This document shows positions 1 to 5,976 of a stretch of DNA of 9,496 nt, in pieces; within the stretch, counting starts at the first letter, position 1, and every line of letters begins with the position of its first letter. The DNA lies in the NCBI RefSeq assembly GCF_004138495.1, contig NZ_ML142850.1, positions 38,597 through 48,092 of the forward strand, read 5' to 3'. Both the position numbers and the translations under genes were made by a program. The stretch is from Phytoactinopolyspora endophytica (lineage in GTDB: Bacteria; Actinomycetota; Actinomycetes; Jiangellales; Jiangellaceae). The notes below the pieces were generated by a model, which was not told where the DNA came from, made no database searches, and saw nothing but the letters and a program-made list of their open reading frames with translations.

Positions 1-1207
1 GGATTCTTCGATCCCGGGCCGCGGCGAGCTGCCTACAACAGTGCCTACCGACTGGCTAGCCGCGTTGAAGCTTCTCGCCTTGGTGCTGCCGACCGACGCT
101 CCCTCGGTCGTGGTGATCGACGAGTTGCCCTGGCTGGCCCAACAGGATTCTCGACTGGAGGGCCAACTACAGACCGCATGGGATCGGCACTTGTCTACCA
201 AGCCGGTAATGTTGATCTTGGTTGGCAGTGACTTGCACATGATGGAGACGTTCACCGGCTACGATCGACCGTTCTACGGCCGCGCCACCGAAACGGTGAT
301 CAGGCCGCTCAATCCGGCCGAGGTCGCCGCAATGACCGGCTTGAACGGCGCCGACGCGCTGGATGCACACTTGATCACCGGCGGTTTCCCCGGCCTGTGC
401 CGCATCTGGCCATCAGGCACGCCCGCACTGGAGTTCTTTGCCCAACAGTGCAACGATCCCTCCAGCCCGTTGTTCACCATGGGTGAGTTGATGCTGAACT
501 CCGAGTTCCCGACTCCGGATCAGACTCGTCGCGTACTCGCCGCCATCGGGCACGGAGAACGCACCTTCAGCAACATCGCCAACACCGCAGGTGCCGGCCC
601 GGGTGACGCGGTCAAGTCGGGGACTCTCGGCCCCATCCTGCAGCGACTCCAGGAAAAGCACGCCGTTGTCGCGGACTCACCGCTGGCGACCGAACCCGGT
701 AACGGCGGGAAGCTCTATCGCATCGACGACACATACCTACGCCTCCACCTCGCCGTACTGGGTCAAGCCCAGGAAGACGTCAAGCGAGATCGGCCCGACC
801 TAGCCGTGACTAGAATCAGGCGCCAGTGGGACACTTGGCGGGGCCGGGCTATCGAACCAACCATACGAGAAGCCTTATCCCGTGCCGCAGCCGCTGGCGA
901 GCTACCGTGGCCGGAAGCCGAGGCCGTGGGTGGATGGTGGCCACGCGATTTCAATCCTGAAATTGACATTGTCGGCGCCGACCGTGCTCCGCTTGCACGC
1001 AAGATCTACTACACAGGTTCGATCAAATGGCTCACCTCGACCTTCGATAGACACGATTGGCGCGAATTGATTCGCGGCAGCTCGCGCGTCCCTGGAGTCA
1101 CCGACGACGAGACAGGGTTCGTGGTAGTCAGCCGCTCCGGAGTCGAAGCCGACGTTACAGCCGATGTCGTGTGGAACGCGCACGATGTCCTGGCGGCTTG
1201 GAGCTGA
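1..1207 (+). CDS. AAA ATPase with C-terminal nuclease-like domain (archaeal-type ATPase/DUF234 class), 5' truncated by window
   Basis: The frame is open from base 2 with no stop before the first GTG at 41, so the gene almost certainly starts upstream and the GTG at 41 is internal. No Walker A is visible; it should lie off the left edge. Walker B is clear: VVVIDELPW, codons 107-133. A sensor-like strand follows (LILVGSDLHMM, about 215-247), then a region typical of this ATPase class, then a winged-helix-like segment (about 518-700). The C-terminus holds EIDIV (959-973) and GSIKW (1016-1030), the remains of a PD-(D/E)xK nuclease-like fold, with Ser where the acidic residue of E-x-K would be. 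The family is widespread and of poorly known function, often suspected to be linked to defence or mobile DNA. Third codon positions are visibly less GC-rich than in the NRPS operon. Nothing ties it to siderophore synthesis; I take it as flanking DNA. The family call is fairly firm, the role unknown. Confidence 0.75.
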   Translation, partial: DSSIPGRGELPTTVPTDWLAALKLLALVLPTDAPSVVVIDELPWLAQQDSRLEGQLQTAWDRHLSTKPVMLILVGSDLHMMETFTGYDRPFYGRATETVIRPLNPAEVAAMTGLNGADALDAHLITGGFPGLCRIWPSGTPALEFFAQQCNDPSSPLFTMGELMLNSEFPTPDQTRRVLAAIGHGERTFSNIANTAGAGPGDAVKSGTLGPILQRLQEKHAVVADSPLATEPGNGGKLYRIDDTYLRLHLAVLGQAQEDVKRDRPDLAVTRIRRQWDTWRGRAIEPTIREALSRAAAAGELPWPEAEAVGGWWPRDFNPEIDIVGADRAPLARKIYYTGSIKWLTSTFDRHDWRELIRGSSRVPGVTDDETGFVVVSRSGVEADVTADVVWNAHDVLAAWS

Positions 1208-1315
1208 ACTCGTCCGGACCACTCCTCGCGATTAAGTCACCGACCGTCAGGAACTGGTCGAACTGGCCACCTACGCACTGAGCGCACACTCGCGACCTGA
1301 CCCGCTAGAGGGCTA

Positions 1316-1334
1316 GATAATGAGAACTATTATT
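1316..1334 (+). promoter_or_regulatory. Candidate Fur-family (Fur/Zur-like) operator overlapping a possible -10 element
   Basis: GATAATGAGAACTATTATT matches the classical 19-base Fur box (GATAATGATAATCATTATC) at 15 of 19 positions by eye and has inverted arms ATAAT/ATTAT. It stands out as an AT-rich island in very GC-rich DNA, 139 bases upstream of the methyltransferase ATG at 1474. GATAAT (1316-1321) could serve as a -10 hexamer, with a poor -35 (GCGACC, 1292-1297) 18 bases upstream, so a bound repressor would block it. It does not resemble the DtxR/IdeR iron box that usually controls iron genes in actinomycetes. Metal control would suit a siderophore/metallophore locus, but this is inference; the match could be chance or a site for another regulator. 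Confidence 0.35.
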
Positions 1335-1461
1335 CTTGAACTGTCCGAGTGTGGCCGTTCGATCTCAGCTGAGCCGCAGCGACGTGTGCGGCTTCAACGA
1401 GGCGCACGAAGCGCCTGGCACGTTGCAGGCACAGCCCGCCATAGTCTGCACGAATCGTGAT

Positions 1462-1467
1462 GAGGAG
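1462..1467 (+). promoter_or_regulatory. Ribosome binding site of the plus-strand methyltransferase gene
   Basis: GAGGAG lies six bases before the ATG at 1474. It is a near-ideal Shine-Dalgarno sequence and fixes that start. An 11-base palindrome ends two bases before it, so anything bound there, or a hairpin in the mRNA, could affect translation or transcription start. Confidence 0.7.
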
Positions 1468-1473
1468 TAGAAA

Positions 1474-2229
1474 ATGGAGCCCAGTGAATTCTGGTCGGTC
1501 GGCGACTACGGTGTCGTCGGCGACCTGTGGAGTCAGCCCGGGCGCGATCTGGCCGAGTCGCTCGACGTACAGGAGCGCGACGTGATCGACCTGGCCACTG
1601 GGACCGGCGTAACGGCGATCGCGCTGGCCCACGCCGGTGCCCGCTCCGTCATCGGCATCGACGTGACCCCGGTCCTGCTCAGCGAAGCGGCACGCCGTGC
1701 CGAGGCGGCCGCGGTGACCGTCGAGTGGATCGAGGCGGACGTCATGTCGATCCCGTTGCCCACCGACTCCGCGGACCTCGTCACGTCCACCTTCGGGATC
1801 GTCTTCGCCGCCGATCCCAAGCAGGCTCTCGACGAGGCCCGGCGCCTCACCCGCCCGGACGGGGACATCGTCTTCACCAGCTGGTCGGCCGCAGGCCTGT
1901 TCGGCCAGGTACGACGGACGCTGGCACCCTACTTTCCGGACGCGCCAGAGCCCTGGCACGAGACACCGGGCGACATCACAGCAATGGTCGGCGACGACGC
2001 CCGGGTGGAGGAGCGCACGTTCAACCTCACCGCTGCCTCACCGGAGGCGTTCATCGACCTCCTCGAGCAACACAGCTCTCCGATCGTGCTCGCGACGAGA
2101 ACCCTGGGTGAGAGGTGGCCCCAAGCACGGAAGAGCCTGCTCGACATCGTCACCGAAGGCGGCAGCTACCACGACGGCGTGTTCCGGATCAGCGTGCCCT
2201 ACCTGGTGACGAGCTTGAACGTACGGTGA
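1474..2229 (+). CDS. Class I SAM-dependent methyltransferase (UbiE/Methyltransf_11-like)
   Basis: A 251-residue soluble protein with a Rossmann-type methyltransferase core. Motif I is VIDLATGTGVTAIALA (about residues 37-52). The acidic end of strand beta2, which would bind the SAM ribose, is in IGIDVTP (about 60-66). A post-motif segment holds the acidic pair EADVMSIPLP, and motif IV is ADLVTSTFGIVFAAD. The C-terminal part contains the variable substrate-binding region, so the acceptor cannot be read from sequence. The ATG at 1474 is fixed by GAGGAG six bases upstream. It is transcribed towards the NRPS operon and ends nine bases from that operon's last stop. It may be a tailoring enzyme of the same pathway or simply a neighbour. 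The Fur-like box upstream hints at metal control. Family call strong; role open. Confidence 0.85.
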   Translation: MEPSEFWSVGDYGVVGDLWSQPGRDLAESLDVQERDVIDLATGTGVTAIALAHAGARSVIGIDVTPVLLSEAARRAEAAAVTVEWIEADVMSIPLPTDSADLVTSTFGIVFAADPKQALDEARRLTRPDGDIVFTSWSAAGLFGQVRRTLAPYFPDAPEPWHETPGDITAMVGDDARVEERTFNLTAASPEAFIDLLEQHSSPIVLATRTLGERWPQARKSLLDIVTEGGSYHDGVFRISVPYLVTSLNVR

Positions 2230-2242
2230 TCTCGCCGATCAC
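2226..2242. terminator. Weak bidirectional hairpin at the convergent gene junction
   Basis: GTGATC (2226-2231) and GATCAC (2237-2242) form a perfect 6-base stem around a 5-base loop (TCGCC). The arms include the stop codons of both converging genes. There is no T-tract on either side and the stem is short, so termination activity is uncertain. A convergent junction of only nine bases between stops would benefit from a shared terminator. Confidence 0.25.
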
Positions 2243-3348
2243 AGCGCCCCCTCCTCCATGGCGGGCTCGGCGTCCAAGACCAGTTCGAACGCGGTGACGG
2301 CCGGCGAGCGGCGCACCGCGGCGACGACCCATCCGGGATCGAGTACGTCGGCGGCATAGCTGACGCCACGGCCGACGTTCCCCTCCACGACGGCGTGCAC
2401 GACCAGAGCACCGACGGTAGCGATCAGCCGGTAGGCGTCAGCTGTGCGCATCGCCGCGGTGCGCACAACCGAGTGTCCATCCACGACGCCCGTCATCCGG
2501 AACACCAGCGCGTAATACGGCTCCCGCCCGAACAGGTCCAGCTCGGCAGCGCGGGTGAGCTCGGCCACCGCGCGTTCCATCTCCTCCCCCGCGACGGGCC
2601 GGCCGCGCATCCGGGTGAAGCTGGTGACCAGCCGATCACCCACGAACACGTTCCAGAAGTCCATGCTGTCGACGCCGATCGCGGTGGCCAGCCGCGCGGA
2701 CTCTCCACTGAAGAACGGGTGCACGCTGACCCGATCCGGGAAGAACGGCACCTCGACGTCCTTGGCCGGGCCGAGCACCTTCTCCTCCAGCCGGCCGTGC
2801 CGCCAGCCCGCCAACGCATGCCCGTACCCATCACCGTCGTCGGTGTGCATGCTCAAGATCATGTCGGTGGCGCTGGACGGGCTACACCGCTCAAGCCCAC
2901 CGATGTAGGTGGACAACGAGTCGACCTTGTCCATCTCGGTGGCCATCCAGCGCGGCACCAGGCTGGACAGGCCTGGCAACATGCCAGCGGACAGGACGGC
3001 CGTTCCGGCGAAGTCCGCCGAAGTCAGCCGCCGGTGGACCGGCTCGTCACCGGAGACGTCGACATAGGCGGCGCCAGCCGCGATCGCCGCGCGGGCGAGC
3101 TTGTCCAGAATCAGGTACGACGGCCCGGCGCAGTTGAGCACCACCGCGCAGCCCGCGCAGAAACGCACCACGCTGTCCGGGTCCTCGAGGTCGAACGTGA
3201 ACGGTTGAGCGTCCGGGATCTCGGCGGCGATCTGCTCCAGCTCGTCCGCGCGCCTCCCGCCCAGCCGGAGCGGACCGAGGCCCATGCGGTTCAGCTCAGT
3301 GACGGCCCAGCGGCCGACGCTGCCCGTCGCACCGGCGACGGCGATCAC
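2239..3348 (-). CDS. Saccharopine-dehydrogenase-like NAD(P)-dependent oxidoreductase
   Basis: A 369-residue protein starting with GTG at 3348, which overlaps the upstream methyltransferase stop as GTGA. The N-terminus is a dinucleotide-binding fold: IAVAGATGSVGRWAV with GxxGxxG at residues 6-12, then a basic LGGRR (29-33) after beta2 that would favour NADPH. LNCAGPSY (71-78), YVDVSGD (95-101) and AGMLPGLSSL (121-130) are typical of the saccharopine reductase/trans-acting reductase superfamily. No membrane segment is evident. As the last gene of a thiazoline NRPS operon it probably makes a second reduction, for example of an imine or thioester-derived carbonyl, or an oxidation of the product. 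That role is inferred from context only. The superfamily includes lysine-pathway enzymes, but there is no lysine gene nearby. It is not part of the minimal pyochelin gene set. Confidence 0.8.
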   Translation of the reverse strand: MIAVAGATGSVGRWAVTELNRMGLGPLRLGGRRADELEQIAAEIPDAQPFTFDLEDPDSVVRFCAGCAVVLNCAGPSYLILDKLARAAIAAGAAYVDVSGDEPVHRRLTSADFAGTAVLSAGMLPGLSSLVPRWMATEMDKVDSLSTYIGGLERCSPSSATDMILSMHTDDGDGYGHALAGWRHGRLEEKVLGPAKDVEVPFFPDRVSVHPFFSGESARLATAIGVDSMDFWNVFVGDRLVTSFTRMRGRPVAGEEMERAVAELTRAAELDLFGREPYYALVFRMTGVVDGHSVVRTAAMRTADAYRLIATVGALVVHAVVEGNVGRGVSYAADVLDPGWVVAAVRRSPAVTAFELVLDAEPAMEEGAL

Positions 3349-4058
3349 GTGGCCGCCCGCAGCACTCCGGCCTGCATGGTCAGCTGCTCCGCGACCATGC
3401 CGGTCTCGCGGGCGAGGTCATCCAGGCCGAAGGTGTGCCATTGGCTGGTGCCGTGCACGATGCGGTCCTCGCCCGGTCCACCGGTGATGTGCCAGGTCGA
3501 GTTCAGCACCATGAGGTCGTCCTCGCCGGGCTCGCCTTGCAGGGTCGCCTCGTAGAGGTGGTCGCCGATGCGTTCCTTCGCGTAGGGCATCGGCGGCAGC
3601 TGCTGGGGCTCGCTGATCGGGAGCAGCTCGACCGCGATGGGCGCACCGGGAGCGAGCCGGGGCAGTAGCCGGTCCCAGAACTGCCTGCGCTCGTCGCGGT
3701 CGAGCATTCCCACCACGCCGAAGAGCACGACGGCGGAGAGCCGGTCCGGCAGCGGCATCGTCTCAGCCGGCTCCGCGAGGATGGTGACCCGCCGGCGCAA
3801 GTCGTCGTCGCCGGCCACCTGATGGGTGAGGACCGTACGCATCGCCAGGTCCGGTTCGGCGGCGACGATGCGGGCGTCGGGCAGGGCGTCGGCGATGATC
3901 CGTACCGTTCGCCCGGTGCCGGCGCCCACGTCGAGCACCGGCCCGGCCGCCACATCGACGTCGTCGAGCGCGGAACGCAGCGCGTCGCCGCCCTCGGAGT
4001 GGGAACGCGTGACCAAATCGTAGAACTCGACCGCTGGAGACGGGTTCAGCTCGCTCAT
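3345..4058 (-). CDS. Class I SAM-dependent methyltransferase, stand-alone, in NRPS operon
   Basis: A 237-residue protein starting MSELNPSPAV. Motif I is VLDVGAGTGRTVRII (41-55) with an intact GxGxG. The likely ribose-binding acid is E68 in VAAEPD, and a motif II/III-like segment is RLSAVVLFGVVGML (106-119). Two starts are possible: ATG at 4073, which overlaps the thioesterase stop as ATGA, and ATG at 4058, which has AAAGG (4066-4070) seven bases upstream. I prefer 4058 because of that RBS, with no strong RBS before 4073. The stop overlaps the next gene's GTG. Position between a type II thioesterase and an oxidoreductase suggests it methylates the NRPS product or a bound intermediate on O, N or C, possibly in addition to, or in place of, the insert in the NRPS. 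Acceptor unknown. Confidence 0.82.
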   Translation of the reverse strand: MSELNPSPAVEFYDLVTRSHSEGGDALRSALDDVDVAAGPVLDVGAGTGRTVRIIADALPDARIVAAEPDLAMRTVLTHQVAGDDDLRRRVTILAEPAETMPLPDRLSAVVLFGVVGMLDRDERRQFWDRLLPRLAPGAPIAVELLPISEPQQLPPMPYAKERIGDHLYEATLQGEPGEDDLMVLNSTWHITGGPGEDRIVHGTSQWHTFGLDDLARETGMVAEQLTMQAGVLRAAT

Positions 4059-4065
4059 GTCAGTG

Positions 4066-4070
4066 CCTTT
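4066..4070 (-). promoter_or_regulatory. Ribosome binding site deciding the methyltransferase start at 4058
   Basis: AAAGG read on the minus strand, seven bases before the ATG at 4058-4056. It lies inside the end of the thioesterase gene and next to the alternative ATG at 4073-4071, and is the reason for choosing the shorter protein. Confidence 0.5.
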
Positions 4071-4840
4071 CATGGTGTGGACAGTGGAGGGGCGGATGCC
4101 GGCCGGAGCGTCTTCGCGACGAGATCGGTCACGGCGCGACGATGCTCCACGAGGTAGAAGTGATCGCCGGGGAACTCGTGCAGCCGGAAGCCCTGGCCCG
4201 TGTACGAGGCCCAGTCTCCGGCCTCGCCCGCGGTCAGCTCGCCGTCGTCGGAACCGATCAGCGCCGTGATCGGCACCGGCAGCACGGCTCGGTCGCCGGG
4301 TACGTAACGCTCGATCAGCCGGTAGTCGTTACGCACGATCGGCAGCACCAGCGCGGCCAGTTCCGGTTCGGACAGCAGGTCGGCATTGGCAGGGCTGAGC
4401 CGCAGCAGCTCGGAACCCAGCCTGTCGTCGTCCCAGGTGTGCACCTCGCCTCCACGGTGGTGGATCGGTGGCTGGCGGCCGGAGACGAACATGTGGACCG
4501 GCGCCGGCAGTCCTCCCTGGTCCAGCCGCACGGCGACCTCGTAGGCGATCGCGCCTCCCATGCTGTGCCCGAACAGGGCGTATCCGCGCCGGGTCAGCGG
4601 AGCGATCTCGGAGGCGATCCGTTCGGCAGCCGTCGCCATGTCGTCCACGAACGGCTCGCCGAAACGATCTTCGCGCCCCGGGTACTGCACCGTGTGGATT
4701 TCGATCCGCTCGCCGACCAGACCCGGCCAGGCTCGGTACGCGCTGGCCGACCCGCCTGCGTGTGGCAGGCAGATCAGCCTCGTGGCGGCGTCCGGACGCG
4801 GCTGCAGGCAACGCAGCCAGCGGTTGTTCGGTGTCTTCAT
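4070..4840 (-). CDS. Type II thioesterase (NRPS editing alpha/beta-hydrolase)
   Basis: A 256-residue protein beginning MKTPNNRWLRCL. The ATG at 4840 overlaps the reductase stop as ATGA, and GGAG sits eight bases upstream, so a longer open frame reaching 4951 is not the real start. It has the full pattern of the RifR/GrsT/PchC/YbtT family: LICLPHAGGSASAY (22-35, oxyanion region), YPGRE (53-57), the nucleophile in FGHSMGGA (Ser93), the acid in GSDDGELT (Asp198 or Asp199) and the histidine in FPGDHFYL (His227). Length is usual for the family. Such enzymes hydrolyse wrong or stalled acyl groups from carrier-domain phosphopantetheine arms in the cytoplasm and keep the assembly line running. Its place directly after the imide reductase matches thiazoline siderophore clusters. 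High confidence. Confidence 0.93.
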   Translation of the reverse strand: MKTPNNRWLRCLQPRPDAATRLICLPHAGGSASAYRAWPGLVGERIEIHTVQYPGREDRFGEPFVDDMATAAERIASEIAPLTRRGYALFGHSMGGAIAYEVAVRLDQGGLPAPVHMFVSGRQPPIHHRGGEVHTWDDDRLGSELLRLSPANADLLSEPELAALVLPIVRNDYRLIERYVPGDRAVLPVPITALIGSDDGELTAGEAGDWASYTGQGFRLHEFPGDHFYLVEHRRAVTDLVAKTLRPASAPPLSTP

Positions 4841-5976
4841 CGCAACAGCTCCAGCAGCGGCACGGGTTGTGGCTCGGGCGGATCGATCAGCGTCACCGGA
4901 CCGAGCCGGGTGGACAGGTCCTGCCACACCGTCGCGATGCTCAACGCCCATTGCGACCCCTGCGACGACGGCCCGGAACCCTCCGGCTCGGCGATCTCGC
5001 GGCGCAGCTCGGTGAGAGCATCCGCCACAGCCTCGGGCCAGACACGGTCGAAGAGCTCCCGGAACGTGGGAGGCGGCTGGGTGTCGACCCGCTCGGTCGC
5101 GACCACGTCCAGCCGTTCGCTGCCGGGTCCCTCGATGACGAGCCGGCCGACGTCGTCACGGGCGCTGTGCAGGCGCGGGCTCCACAGCACCGGACCGTGC
5201 GTGTCGGCCAGCGCCAGCACACCTGACTCGAAGCCGACGCTGATCCGGTGCAGCAGCAAGGCGTGGTTGTCCGGGTCGGACGGGTTGAGCTGGTTCTGCA
5301 CCCGCAGCGTCAACGGCACCCCGCCGACCACCCCGTGCAGGCTCGTGTACGGCGCGGGGGTCTCGGCCAGGGCGACGAGATCGGGCGGCAGCGCCACCGG
5401 TTCGGCGAACCGCCACGGCCGGACCCTGCCAACGGCGCGGGCGACGACATCCAGCAGCGAGTAGAGCACCTGCACCCCGCAGACCGCGTCCACGAACAGC
5501 GGCGGCTGCCGGCGGCGCATCGTCTCAGCGGCGGACAGGAACCGGCGGACCGGCTCGACGTGCGGATAAAGGGTGTTCACCCGGTAACGCACGCCATGTT
5601 CACGGGCGGCACGCAGGCAGGAGGCCAGCTCGTCCGGGTGCAGCGGATGCTCGTGCAGGACATGTATCCCCCGCTTCAGCAGCCGTTGCGTCAGTTGAGC
5701 ACCGTCGCCGGCGCCGGTGCTCGACGGGACCGCGACGCAGGCGACGTCGATATCATCGGGCAGCTCTTCGGTGGCGGTGTAGCACGGCACGTCATAGCTC
5801 GCCGCGACCTGCCGGGACGCGGCGCTGCCGCGAGACAGGACACCGGCCAGCTCGAGGTCCGCCGAGGCACGCACCGCCCGCAGATGGATGCGGCCGAACC
5901 CGGTGCCGCAGACGAGCACGCTCAGGCGCCGCCCGTCCCCTGCGCCCATCCCGTCCCCTGTGCTTGCCCCGCTCAC
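4837..5976 (-). CDS. Thiazolinyl imide reductase (PchG/Irp3/YbtU-like, Gfo/Idh/MocA fold)
   Basis: A 379-residue protein. The NADPH-binding strand is LSVLVCGTGFGRIHLRAV (18-35) with GxGxxG from Gly24. Characteristic segments are HVLHEHPLHPDE (105-116) and NTLYPHVEPVRRF (134-146), which resemble the substrate side of the Irp3/PchG family. In pyochelin and yersiniabactin synthesis this enzyme reduces a carrier-bound thiazoline C=N to a thiazolidine using NADPH. The GTG at 5976 overlaps the NRPS stop as GTGA and has AGGGG seven bases upstream (5984-5988). An in-frame ATG at 5949 with its own AGGGG-like leader would drop nine low-complexity residues and cannot be excluded. The first conserved strand begins only at about residue 18, so the N-terminus is slightly extended. 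It implies the final product carries at least one thiazolidine ring. Family call firm. Confidence 0.9.
   Translation of the reverse strand: MSGASTGDGMGAGDGRRLSVLVCGTGFGRIHLRAVRASADLELAGVLSRGSAASRQVAASYDVPCYTATEELPDDIDVACVAVPSSTGAGDGAQLTQRLLKRGIHVLHEHPLHPDELASCLRAAREHGVRYRVNTLYPHVEPVRRFLSAAETMRRRQPPLFVDAVCGVQVLYSLLDVVARAVGRVRPWRFAEPVALPPDLVALAETPAPYTSLHGVVGGVPLTLRVQNQLNPSDPDNHALLLHRISVGFESGVLALADTHGPVLWSPRLHSARDDVGRLVIEGPGSERLDVVATERVDTQPPPTFRELFDRVWPEAVADALTELRREIAEPEGSGPSSQGSQWALSIATVWQDLSTRLGPVTLIDPPEPQPVPLLELLR

Larger units (their letters stand above)
1208..1473. other. Intergenic region between ATPase and methyltransferase genes
   Basis: These 266 bases hold no convincing gene. They contain an 8-base palindrome GTCCGGAC (1212-1219) just after the ATPase stop and a short tandem repeat GAACTGGTC/GAACTGGCC (1251-1268). 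Next comes a strikingly AT-rich stretch (about 1314-1336) with a Fur-like inverted repeat. Two overlapping, mutually exclusive hairpins follow (1383-1389 with 1402-1408; 1400-1405 with 1411-1416), then a perfect 11-base palindrome CACGAATCGTG (1449-1459), then the RBS of the methyltransferase gene. A small frame starting with GTG at 1351 runs open to a TAG at 1468-1470, three bases before the next ATG; it lacks a good RBS and I do not call it a gene. No clear intrinsic terminator follows the ATPase gene. Confidence 0.6.

Noticed and set aside
1208..1473. DtxR/IdeR-type iron box
   Set aside because: I looked for the TTAGGTTAGGCTAACCTAA-like pattern in the only long non-coding stretch and did not find it; only the Fur-like repeat is present.
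1330..1959. Minus-strand open frame crossing the intergenic region and the plus-strand methyltransferase
   Set aside because: It is antisense to a gene with a strong RBS and clear SAM motifs; it has no family signature.
2395..3555. Long plus-strand open frame (386 codons) opposite the oxidoreductase gene
   Set aside because: It has no recognisable domain and a composition typical of antisense frames in GC-rich genes. The opposite strand carries a clear conserved protein.
4841..4951. N-terminal extension of the type II thioesterase by 37 residues
   Set aside because: It lies inside the reductase gene, is low-complexity, and the ATG at 4840 has both an ATGA overlap and a GGAG leader.
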